DNA from: Laguncularia racemosa
Lineage: Eukaryota > Streptophyta > Magnoliopsida > Myrtales > Combretaceae
Reading direction: 5' to 3'
Assembly: GCA_037954665.1 (NCBI GenBank)
Contig: JBBMOL010000016.1
Span: forward strand, 2,480,001-2,544,000
DNA: 64,000 nucleotides
Shown here: piece by piece, positions 25,529 to 36,116 of the stretch
Layout of the letters: each line of letters opens with the position of its first letter
How positions within the stretch are numbered: position 1 is the first letter of the stretch
The notes under the pieces: model-generated
What the model was told of the DNA's origin: nothing
Database searches by the model: none
Seen by the model: the letters and a program-made list of their open reading frames with translations, nothing else
Made by a program: the position numbers and the translations under genes

Positions 25529-28500
25529 TTAAGGTTTCAGGGCCAAGGCCAGTCCAATCTTAGCACTCTTCTCAACTGCCCTGGTGTCAACCTCCCCTGA
25601 AATGGTGAACAAGGACTTTGGACGCCATTCATGCTGGATGAGAGCACTTGCCCTCCCGTAGCTATTTACCCGAGCCTTCACCAATGTCAGTGGATCAAGT
25701 GCGTGCTGAGTGCCAATGGTGAGTGTGTTTTCGTTGGTGGAGAAGCTGTGAGATAGCTCTGCCCCAACAGCTGTGTTTGTAAGTGGCTTGACGGCATGGT
25801 AGTATGAACCATTGACGGTGTCACCTTTGTCATTCCTGCATCCAGTAAAAGACAAAATCATAACAGATCTCGGTTACTGCCATCCGCATGCATACATGAG
25901 AGGGAATATTATTTTCTAAGTAATACAATCACAAAATACTCGTTCATATCCACCAATAAACCACCGTGTCCAATACCCTGATACACCTGTGTAACCATAT
26001 ATGCTGCTAGCATCTTAAGGACATCCGTGAAAATAGACACAAAACCATCCAAGTGTTTCTGCACAATTTCTAGATTGTAGACTACAACCATGCAAACCAA
26101 CCCTGCAAGCAACCCATCAAATAAATGCTAGCATTTCATCTCCCAAAGTGATAATGACAATGATGCCATGGAAGAAAGCACTTATGCGACGTCAGAAGGG
26201 TAAGAACTTACAAAGACAAGGAAGCAATGAGATCAACATTGGTAAATCTCAAGCCAGCATTGCATCTGGTGAAGTTTCCACTAGCAGTATCAAATGAAAC
26301 ATCAGTTCCAAGAGCAACAACATTGTTACCAACCACTCCAGAAAAGTTCACGACAGGATTTGCAGTTAGTCCAATGCTAGTGCTTATTCCAGCATACTCA
26401 TGCTGGTACTGGAGTTCCACCTGTTACCAGTCGCACCATATATCAAAATGGACATATGTTTGGGAGTTGAAAACCACTAGCAACAGAAACAATGCTCTGA
26501 TCAGGAACAATGAAAGAGTAAATACCTTTCCAGATCTCTGATCAGGAACAATGAAGCTGAAGATTGTCTTAAGTCCAGGGGCCGGCTCATCAACCGTAAT
26601 GGTTGTAAGGAGCTATGCAAAAACATAATCAATAAAGAGCACAAGAAATAGTCAGTTAAGACCTCAAAACTGAAATGTGACTCACATAGGCACAATCACT
26701 TTGCAGGCATGAAAAATGTTGCAACCAAAAAGGATAACCCAAAATGAGATATATATATATAAATATTTATAATTTTACCACCCTGTTCATGTTTGGCATG
26801 ACAAATTGCTAAATATAATATAGTCTAAAAACATACTACCTATATTCCACTCATAAGCATGCAAATCATGTAAACAATGATTGATACAAATGTTTTAGCA
26901 AGAATAGATGTGATGCACGAACACATAATAATACTTATCCAAAAACCTTTAACATAATAATAGATATTACTATAAGATATACCAGTTATCCTTGCTTACA
27001 TTGGAATGAGTGTCCACTTTAACATCAGTTGTGATGTTCTTGTTCTTCAGTTGAGTGCTGACATCAGCCAAAAAGAGCTCACCTTTCTTGATTCCTGTGG
27101 ATGTGAGTGCCTGAAAAAACATCAAACAGGTTGATCCATAAGTGATACAAAGGAATAAGCTAATATAAAAATGACAGAAGACAAATTCAATCAATGTATA
27201 ACTATGAAAATCTTGTTTGAATCTCATAAAAGTAAATATCACAATAAGCAAAAGATCTATGCAGACAATGCATGTATGGTTAAAACAAAAGATGTTATGT
27301 CAATAATCATTGGCAGTTTGAAGAATACAATGTGCACTTAATGATACAATTGTACCTCCAACCATTCAATGAGAGTCCCTACATCATTATGGTACACAAC
27401 AACAGTGGAAACGTATTCTCACTATGTTTAGTCGGCTATATAGATCATGTTTCTCCATTTCACTCTATCATGGACCATAATTTCACTAATACGTACTGTT
27501 ATTATGGTATTATAAATTAAAATATAACTCTTGTAAAGCTCTAATTTACAAGCATCTCCTTAGGGTGAATTGAAGGATGCTAATGAATATTTTCAATATG
27601 TTGTCATATACATAAATAAACTCTTGTAAAAGCCTAATCCATGAGCATCTCCTTAGAGTAATTTGAAAGGTGCTAATAATAATATTCAATTTTGCAAGAT
27701 ATACACAACGGTGGTCAACATGTTGTCAAAGAGAACTTTGAAAGCAATCACCTAAAGTAATTAAAACAAGACACGCTGTTTTTTGCAATCCATAATTTCT
27801 TTGCAGGCTTAATAACTCAGATTATCATAAAAATGGAAATTAATTGTAAAAATAATGTCATAAATCAAGAGAGTTATAATGTTGATTTGAATTGGATAAA
27901 TCAAAACCATTAGCAACATAACTTACTTAGCAACTTGGACATTGATTCAGATTAGACAATTTCAGCCAAAGTGTATAATTTTCAACCTTCATATACCAAT
28001 TAACAGTAAGACAAGCTTCCTACTTTGTCACTAAAACTGTCAAATCAGTAACAGAAGTTTCAATACTAGTTTTCACAAAACCATTATTGGCTTGGATATG
28101 AGTGAGACATAAAAAGTCAAAACTCAGGGACACACTTGCAACCAATCCAATGATTTAAAATCCAATTTTTAAATTATCAGTATTTCATTAGATAAAGGAC
28201 TAATAATGATTATCTGAAATCCAAAAACCCTAAGACTCTCCTAATATTATGTTTTTTACTCTTATTCAATTACACCTGGAAGAAAACATGTAAATAGCAC
28301 AAAAAAAAAATATTAGCATTGCATACACTGTTAATGCTGCTCAAAATAATAAAGGCAGTTTATATTTTTGGGTAATTGAGATAGAGCGTCTATGCTCAGT
28401 TAAGTCAACACAAACATTTGCAGTTTGGTCCCAATTAAATGAATCCAATGAATCCAACCATGATGCTTTTAGCACAGGCTATTACATTGCCACTTCTCAG

Positions 28501-31500
28501 TACTTAAGATCAAATTCATGAACCTAAAGCATAGTGTTTCAATCTTTATCCATCAATAAAACTCAAAACCAATTTCTAAACAATGCTAGAAACACACTAA
28601 GATCTACAGTTTTTTTTTTTTTCCTCTTTAATCCTCATTCGTTTGTACTGCTGATCAATCCAATATAAAATTTCCTTATCAACAAATAGATGAAACTCGA
28701 CCACACAGACATAACATCAAAAGCATAAACATAAGCACGGACTTTCACCTTTTGGCTCATTATGTTACAGGATCGTGTTTGACTTCTAGTGCATGGAGTA
28801 GTTAGGGTGAAGTCTTCCTTTACTGGCTTAATTTTTCTTCCTTGTCGCCCTATTTTTGCTAAGGATAGTTAGGGCTTGTTAGAAAGAACCCCGAATCTCT
28901 AGAGTTGATTTTTTTTTAGAGAATTGTCAGAAAAATGCGGATCTACCTTCTTCCATTCCCTTACCCAATTTTGTACATAGTGTGGAGAGAATAACTTCTC
29001 CCCCAAGATCACAACGGATTACATAAAAATAGGAACTAACTAGGCCCCACTAACTCCAATAACTGACGCCACAGACTATAGGACTACATGCTGACCATAA
29101 TCCACATGCTGAAAACAAATAACAACAAGAACAAAACAACACATAAAAATAAACCAAACATGCTAACATTCAAATTTAAATATGACATAAACTTATATCA
29201 TGACATGCTGCCTAATTCTTCTTCTTCCATGTATACATGTGTTTAAAAGGGGTGAGTATCTGTCTCTCTTGTGTAGTCTACCCTAGGAGTGTAACAATGC
29301 CCTCCCCCTTTAAGATTCAGCTGACCTCAGGCACAATGGAAGGAAAGTTGCAACATAAATCTTCTGCTGACTCCCATGTCGCATCAGCTGGCAACAGACC
29401 TTCCCAATGTAAGACTTCGTTATGAGTTTGAAGTTTCTGCACATCTAATAAAGCTTGAGGCTGCAATACCCATCCTTCCTTAACCATCAGCAGCTTTGGG
29501 GAACCTGTTGGAGTACCTAGGTAGAGTTTAAGATAAGAAACATGGAAAACCAGGTGAATTTTGGCTTCTTCTGGAATGGACAGCCCATAAGCTACTTCCC
29601 AATCTTTTCCACAATCGAAAATGGACCATAAAATTTGGGGGACGGTTTCCTATTGACATAACCTTTGAGTGACTATTGCCAGTAAGGTTGTAGGCAGACA
29701 AGTACTGGATCACCTTTCCCAAAGTGGACCTCATGATGATGGCTATCATAAGTATGCTTCATCTTGTCTTGGGCCTGCAGTAGCCTTTCCCTTAATTCTT
29801 TACCCATACTGTCTCTGCCTTGTAAAGCTAGGTCCACCACAGCTACCTTTGAAAAGCCTGGAGCATATGACAACAAGTGTGGAGGTGGTCTACCATGTAC
29901 TACTTAGAAGGGTGTCATTTTCAAGGCTGAATGGTAGCTGGTATTGTAGCAATACTCTGCCCATGAAACCCAATCTGTCCATTTCTTTGCATGGTCACTA
30001 GTGAAACAACAGAGATAAATTTCAAGAGTCTGATTCACCACCTCAGTTTGTCCATCACTTTGGGAGTGATAGGATGAATTGAAACACAATTTAGTGCCAC
30101 TTAGCCGAAACAATTCCATCCAGAAAATACTTGTGAAAGTCACATCCCAACCACTCACAATGGACTATGGTAAGCCATGTAGTTTAAAGATGCTATCAAA
30201 AAAAATTCTTGCCACCAACACTGCATTATAAGGATGTTTAATGACTATGAAATGTGCATACTTCAAAAAACGATCTACTGTAACCATAATTGCAGATTTT
30301 CCATGGGATGGTGGAAGTCCATCTATGAAGTCCATAGAGATCGGACCATACCTGCGTAGCCCTGCAGGTTGTAGATTTTCTACCTTGTGTTGTTGACATG
30401 TTCCACAAGTGCAAATTGCCTCTTGGATATGCATCTTCATCCCCTTCCAATAAAATCAGCAGCTACCCATTGGAGAGTTTTTTTTTTTTTTATATCCTTC
30501 ATGGTTCATGCTAAGCATTGCCAAAATGATGGATTGCCGAAGACTGGAATTTTCCGGCAAGTATACCTGATTTTTAAATAAGATCAGATCATCTTGCATC
30601 TTCCACAGTCCAGCTAATTCTCCCACATTAATCTTTCTCTTTAATTCTTGGATTTCAATATTATTTTGGAGTTCTGCCTTCACACTATCCATGAGACTAA
30701 GGATAGGTGCTGAAATGGCCAGCAAGGTGACCACCTCATCATCTTTGCGCAACAGGGCATCGGCCACAACATTTTCCGTGCTGGCTTTATACTCTATGGA
30801 AAAATCATATCCCAACAGTTTGCTAATCCATCGTTGCTGAGGGGATTTTGAAACCCATGGCTCCAATAAGAACTTCAAGCTGTAATGGTCGGTCTTAATC
30901 ACAAAATGCCTTCCCCAAAGATAAGATCTCCAATGACAAACTGCCTTTGTCAGCCTGATTAACTCCTCGTATGCTGGAAGTTGAAGATGTTGTGCCAAAG
31001 GACAACTGAAAAACGCGATGGGCCTGCCTTCTTGCTGAAGCACTGCTCTGATGCCTCTCTCTGAGGCATCACATTCTACCACAAACTCCTTGGAAAAATT
31101 AGGAAGAGCTAGAATCGGGGTTTGTATAATCGCTGTTTGGAGTGTTAAGAATGCTTCCTTTGCTTCTTTTGTCGATATAAATGAGTTTTTCTGTAACATG
31201 GCTGTCAACAGGGCTGCCATAACTCCATAATCTTGTACAAAGCAATGATAGTAACCTGTAAGCCCTAGGAAGCCACACAATGCTCTAAAAGTCACTAGCT
31301 TAGGCCATTTCAGCATGTCCTCTACCTTGCAGGGATCTGTTTCCACCCCTTTAACCGATATAAGGTGTCCCAAGTAGGCCACTTGCTCTTGTGTGAACAA
31401 AAACTTGGATTGTTTCAAATATAAAGCATTTTTATGCAGTAAAATAAAAACAACCAATAAATGCCACAAGTGTTCGAGCCATGAAGTGCTATACATCAGG

Positions 31501-34500
31501 ATATCATTGAAGAAAACTAAGACAAACCTTTTCAAATACAGTTGAAACACTTCATTCATAAGGGCTTGGAAGGTGGATGGGGCAATAGTAAGCTTGAAGG
31601 GCATAACCAAGAACTCAAAATGCCTGTGATGTGTGCAAAACGCAGTCTTTTCAATATCGGCCTCATTCATACGAACTTGATGATATCCAAACCTGAGATC
31701 CAATTTGGAAAAGTATTTTGACCTATGAAGCTCTTCCAACAACTCTTCAATGACAAGGATCCGAAACTTGTCTTTTACTGTCTTCTTGTTCAAAGCCTGC
31801 TAATCAACATAAAATTGCCATGTGTCATCATGCTTCCTCACCAATAGGACAGGTGACAAATAAGGTGATTGACTTGGTATAATACCCCTCTCTAGCATAT
31901 CAATCAGTGCACTACCTTTGTATTTCATCTTTTTGTCCATGAGGATATCTATATGACCGAGCCACCACTAGGGAAGTGCCTAGTTGTAGCTGAATTCAGT
32001 GGTTGCAAGCCTTAGATGGAGGAAGTCCCTTAAGCTCTTGGAAAAGCTGAGGAAACTCATCTAACACTTGCTGCAACTCCCTTTCTCTTCCACCTACATT
32101 CACAGACACCGTTCTAGCTGCAACTTCCTGCTTAGCTGTTGGTGTTTCCCCTTGGACTGCCACATTCTTTTCCTACCACGCAAACTTCATTAACATTCTG
32201 GAAAAATCCCACTCAATAAGACCCAGGCGCCTTAACCAATTTACTCCAAGGAGCAACCCATAACCACATAAGGGTAATAAGTACAAGTTGATGGGAAAAA
32301 TCTGTTCCCCCATGCTCAGCGGACAAATCAACAAATACCCACACTGTTCAACTTTTCTTCATTAGCAACTACCACACGCAGCTCTATTTTGACCTCCACC
32401 TTTAATCCCACCTTTGCAACAATGGACTTGTCTACAAAATTGCGGGCACTCCTAGAGTCCACTAAGACAAGAATAGGAACCTTATTAATGGCCCACTTTG
32501 TTAGCATAGTTCAAAAAATGAGATAGACCTATAATGGCATGTAATGATATCTTCAATTCTTTACCCCCATCTTCATCGTCTTCCCCTTTCCCCTCCTCCT
32601 CCTCCAGTTCAAGCCAAAAAAGTCTTTTGCATTTACGATCAATCGAGTACGGCTCATCACAGTTAAAACATAGGACCTTGGTGCATCGCTCTTCTAACTC
32701 TTCTCTACTCAGGCACATCACAAAAGGAACACGTCCACCTTGTTCCCCCGCCTTTTAGTTCCTTTTAACCGTGGGTTCAAACTTCTTCACCACCATTGAT
32801 TCCTCTATCCTTAATCCCCTATGTTCATACACACATGCAAGACTCGTTGCTTGTGTTAAGTTGCAGGGCTTTTGTAGCCGAACCTCGACTACTATGTGTT
32901 CTTTCAACCCACTAATAAAAATGGAGACTTCCCAATCTAGCCACAAGGGGCTCACACAGGTGATTAGTTGTTCAAATCTGCACTGGTAAGCATCTACACT
33001 ACCTGTTTGCCGCAAGTTTGCCAACTCCTCTAGGTAATCCTCACTTGAAGGAGGTCAAAACCTTTTTTGACATAACTCTTTGAATTTGTCCCATGTCACA
33101 TTCAGCCTATCTTTCTCTAGTCTTAGAATGATAAGATGCAATGGTCATCTTCTCTTCCTCGGCTGTTCATTGACGCCAAAAGAAGTGCTCATAGTGACTC
33201 ACCCATCCAATAAGGTCAATAGGTCCATCATAAAGGGGAAAATCCAACCTTGCAAATTTAGAGACTATGTTCCTAACCTCCTAGTTCCTCCCCAGTCCAT
33301 CCTTAACTTTTGGTGGCCTTTTGTTACTATGCTTCTTCCTGAATCTTGTCCTAATGCCTGCATCCCCGAAAGCTCTTTTGACAACTCTTGGATTTGTGCA
33401 AACAACTCTTGCTAATGTATCTCATTAAATCTCTTCTCATGTTCCTTCTATGCAAGTTCCTTCTCCCTATCGGCTTGGTACATGGCCATGAACGCCTCCA
33501 ATTGCTGCTGCAAGGTGCATGATTCACCCATATTACCAGGCTTTGATACCAATTTGTTACAAGATCATGTTTAACTTCTAGTGCATGGAGTAGTAAGGGT
33601 GAAGTCTTCCTTTACTCAATTTTTCTTCCTTGTTGCCCTATTTTTGCTAAGGATAGCTAGGGCTCGTTAGGTAGAACCCCAAATCTCTTGAGTTGATTTA
33701 TTTTTAGAATTGTTAGAAAAATGCAGATCTACCTTCTTCCATTCCCTTCCCCAATTTTTTTTCAGTAAATTGGTAATTTTATTTATTTGAGGAAGAATTT
33801 ATAACCGTCAATTGATGAGAAAGTATACACTACTACTCTATTCTAAGCTAAAGTATACAAAAACATTACAGGAAACAAGAGAAGACTAAAATAGAGACTT
33901 TAAGAAGGCTGAGTAAACTATAATTAGGCTAGCAAGAGAGCTGGATTTGGGACACAGTTGTCCAAGATGAACATGATTATGAGCTCTCCATATACAATAT
34001 ACACTTGTAGCTAAGGAAGCTCTCCACTTCTTCACCTTGGGATCTTTAGACAAGGCTATTACAGTAAAGCCCGATGTGGCTCCTTGCCATGATAGAAAAG
34101 AAGGTAGGCATTCCAGTAATTCACACACCAAAGCCCAAACTCAGAAGGAAAAGGGGCAATTAAAGAAGAGGTGGAAATGATCTTCATGACCTTGAGAACA
34201 TAGGTAACACTTGGTAGATGATATTAATCCCCAAGCAGACATTCTGTCTAAAGTTTGGAGTTTCCCTATCCATGCTAGCCATAAAAAGAAGGCATGTCGT
34301 AGGATAGTCGTAGGGTTCCAAACCACTTTGATCCAAGGCACCAAGAGAGCAATCGGTGCAAGGAATTCATATCCCGACTTAATAGAATAGTCACCAGAGT
34401 GCGAATTCTTTTATTTGAAAATATCCAATTGGGTATGATCGGGTGTTAAATTACTCAAAATGTTGAAAGTTGTCCAAAAGTCTTCTTCTCGCAATCTCCA

Positions 34501-36116
34501 TGTAAAATCATCCAATAAGCAACAAAGTCACGCACTTTTATCAAGCCCTGAAGATGCAATCTCTCGAGCATTGAGGTTATTGTCAAGTGGCCTTATTGGG
34601 GGCCAATAATCTGACCAAAGTGAAATGGATAAGCCATCTCTCACTTCCTACATGAATTGCATCCAAAAAAGATGACATAACTTCGGTAATTTCTTCCAAT
34701 TCCATGAACACTGGGTTGAAGCCTTCACATTCCAAAAACTCCTCCCTTTAAGGTAGGTTGAATGTATCCAATCTGCCCATAATCCTCTCCAGCCCCTACA
34801 CAGGTACCAAATATTCTTGATTTGGGCTGCCTTGTTCCACATAGCCAGTTTTGGAATCCCCAATCCCCCACTCTCTTTTGGGCTACAAACAACATCCCAT
34901 CTAACTTTAGCTTTAGTAGAGATATTTGGCCTTCCACTCTACAAAAGGTTCCAAAGTTTCTACTCAATTTGTAAGATAACAAATACACCTGCATGGAGAA
35001 TAATATAGACTTGATAAACTGTTACCTACCCCCAAGCGATAAAAATTTTGCTGTCCACCCCAGTAACCTCGCCATAATTTGCTGTTGAAGAGCTATACAA
35101 TTCTGCTTCTTAAGCTTAATGGATATTAGTGGCACTCCCAAGTAGCGAGCTGGTAGTTCTCCTTCCTTAAAGTGAGTGAGATCCAACTTGTCTTGTTTTC
35201 CCTTACCCAATTTTGTACATAGTGTGGAGAGAATAACTTCTCGCCACATGATAGTGTGGAGAGAATAACTTCTCGCCACATGATCACAGCAGAGTACATA
35301 AAAATAGGAACTAACTAGGCCCCACTAACTCCAGTAACTGACGCCACAAACTATAGGACTAGATGCTGGCCATAATCCACGTGCTGACAACAAAACAACA
35401 TGCAAATATAAACCAAACATGCTAACATTCAAATTTAAATATGACATAAACTTATATCATGACATGCTGCCTAATTCTTCTTCTTCTTCCCTGTATACAC
35501 GTGTTTAAAAGGGGTGAGTATCCGTACCTCCTGTGCAGTCTCCTCTAGGCGTGTAACACATTAATACCGAGGCAACTCTCTTGGTACTATATTCAAAGAC
35601 TTCCGCAACTTCAGGAACATTCAGATTTAAGTAGAAAAACTCATAGAAAGAAGAGGCATTAAATATAAATATTAGAACTACACAATAGTATAGTACACTC
35701 CATATACCTTGCCTTTACCCTAACTTGCACAACAAGTCAGCAATTACACAACAAAATACAGCTCCAAAGATCCGTAAAAACACATATTATATACAAAATC
35801 ACACGATTTTAGGTAAAGAAATCCGCGAATTCAGCGAAAGCTTACTACTCCAGTAGAAGTGTAGGTTGTGACGGTGAACTTGTGATCACTTTGATAATCC
35901 TTGTAGAGAAGATCTAAAAATCAACCACATCACCAAAAAAATCAGTACGAAAATCATCCATTCATTTTGTAAGTAAAATAACGAAAAAAGAAGAAGTAGA
36001 AGTGTCGTTTAAAATGAAAATAAGATTAAAGTCCGGAAAAGTTATTTAACCGGACTGACTTACTGACCCCTAGCTTTTTTGCTAATATCGGAGTAGAGTC
36101 CTGGTCCCTTCACCAT
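25529..36116 (-). CDS. VDAC: mitochondrial outer-membrane porin / voltage-dependent anion channel, 6 exons
   Basis: Exons in transcript order: 36116-36068, 35913-35846, 27110-27000, 26612-26526, 26420-26212 and 25835-25529. Every junction is GT..AG and restores frame, giving 276 aa, the standard plant VDAC length. The N-terminus MVKGPGLYSDISKKAR begins the voltage-sensing helix; the rest is the 19-strand beta-barrel. GLK (89-91) is the motif held to bind nucleotides. HALDPLTLVKARVNS (219-233) and the residues after it fit the eukaryotic porin signature. VDAC passes ATP, ADP and metabolites across the outer mitochondrial membrane. Intron 2 (35845-27111) is 8.7 kb because a gypsy element with a nested LINE landed in it; exons and splice sites remain intact, so the gene is probably functional, with a cost in transcript length possible. 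The isoform was not resolved. Confidence 0.96.
26495..26555 (-). repeat. 20-bp exact repeat spanning the VDAC exon 4 / intron 4 boundary
   Basis: ctctgatcaggaacaatgaa lies in exon 4 (26536-26555) and again in intron 4 (26495-26514), 41 bp apart. In transcript sense the end of exon 4 is partly repeated just beyond its own donor site. The intronic copy is not followed by a GT donor at the equivalent place, so it should not extend the exon. Confidence 0.8.
27111..28757. other. VDAC intron 2, part left of the gypsy element
   Basis: AT-rich intronic sequence without a recognised element. Two related ~100-bp stretches at about 27530-27580 and 27622-27680 share cttgtaaa, gagcatctccttag and ggtgctaat-like words, suggesting a small diverged duplication. 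Confidence 0.45.
28763..29296 (-). repeat. 3' LTR of the gypsy element (534 bp)
   Basis: Runs from tgttacaggatcg to gtgtaaca and pairs with the interrupted 5' LTR at 33555-35558. The short inverted ends are tgttac and gtaaca. It is intact and can serve as the reference for what the split 5' LTR looked like. Confidence 0.93.
29297..29312 (-). other. polypurine tract of the gypsy element
   Basis: On the minus strand the sequence just before the 3' LTR reads AAAGGGGGAGGGCAT, a purine run in the place where plus-strand DNA synthesis is primed. Confidence 0.8.
29317..32480 (-). pseudogene. gypsy pol remnant: protease, RT, RNase H, integrase, chromodomain-like end
   Basis: The longest open part is 31793-30456 (445 codons) with RT and RNase H; an in-frame stop just upstream (about 31803) cuts off the RT N-terminus. 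Four catalytic sites are damaged or suspect: the protease DSG is DSR (about 32450); the RT FxDD box reads FFND, with the first Asp replaced by Asn; a stop interrupts integrase after HGLP (about 30163); and the second integrase Asp is Gly. The integrase zinc region is partly kept (CTCGTC), the third catalytic residue (Glu in DGQTE) is present, and a T-rich insertion near 30480 breaks the RNase H to integrase link. The C-terminal WEGL...ATWE block ends at the stop at 29317. No functional polyprotein is possible. Confidence 0.9.
32485..33531 (-). pseudogene. gypsy gag remnant
   Basis: Starts at the ATG ending at 33531, nine bases after the primer-binding site, with the sequence MGESCTLQQQLEAFMAMYQ; in-frame stops follow within about 30 codons. 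The capsid-type segment is read at 33024-32755 (LRQTGSVDAYQCRFEQL) and a zinc knuckle at about 32690-32645. The knuckle keeps its three cysteines (CFNC...KC), but the metal-binding His is Arg. The frame is broken in several places. Confidence 0.85.
33540..33551 (-). other. primer-binding site, complementary to initiator tRNA-Met
   Basis: On the minus strand TGGTATCAAAGC lies three bases inside the 5' LTR. It differs at one base from TGGTATCAGAGC, the usual plant initiator-Met primer site. It fixes the orientation of the element. Confidence 0.88.
33759..35197 (-). mobile_element. 5'-truncated LINE nested in the gypsy 5' LTR
   Basis: Flanked by 17-bp direct repeats ttcccttccccaatttt (33742-33758) and ttcccttacccaatttt (35198-35214), one mismatch; the 3' LTR has the single, unduplicated site. 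A T-run at the left end is the poly-A tail of a minus-strand element. It encodes the C-terminal part of plant LINE ORF2: the end of the reverse transcriptase (ARYLGVPLISIKLKK at about 35160-35110) and the zf-RVT zinc-binding domain (HAFFLWLAWIGKLQTLDRM, CYLC, HLFFNCPF at 34310-34145), then the tail around 34030. Stops and frameshifts are frequent. The 5' part with the endonuclease and most of the RT is missing. Confidence 0.92.
35221..35284. repeat. 32-bp perfect tandem duplication in the 5' LTR
   Basis: The unit starting agtgtggagagaataac occupies 35221-35252 and 35253-35284. The 3' LTR has one copy, so it arose after insertion of the retrotransposon. Confidence 0.93.

Larger units (their letters stand above)
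28763..35558 (-). mobile_element. Ty3/gypsy LTR retrotransposon, complete in structure, dead in coding
   Basis: Flanked by a perfect 5-bp target duplication, catta (28758-28762 and 35559-35563). LTRs open with TG and close with CA. Order on the minus strand: 5' LTR (35558-33555), primer site, gag, protease, RT, RNase H, integrase, purine tract, 3' LTR. Integrase after RNase H defines the gypsy order. A WEGL...ATWE block after integrase resembles a chromodomain, pointing to a chromovirus lineage (inference). By eye the first ~225 aligned LTR bases differ at roughly 15-20 places, mostly transitions, so the insertion is old. All genes carry stops or lost catalytic residues. It sits in VDAC intron 2 in the same orientation as the host gene. 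Confidence 0.95.
33555..35558 (-). repeat. 5' LTR of the gypsy element, split by a LINE
   Basis: The two LTR parts are 33555-33758 and 35198-35558; together they match the 3' LTR apart from the 17-bp target duplication made by the LINE and a 32-bp tandem duplication at 35221-35284. Confidence 0.92.

Noticed and set aside
29669..30001. 110-codon plus-strand frame (and other plus-strand frames at 30387, 32534, 32771 and 33080)
   Set aside because: They are antisense shadows of the gypsy gag and pol remnants.
30456..31793. 445-codon minus-strand frame as a host gene
   Set aside because: It is the RT and RNase H part of the gypsy element, bounded by LTRs and a target duplication, with the RT catalytic box altered and its N-terminus cut by a stop.
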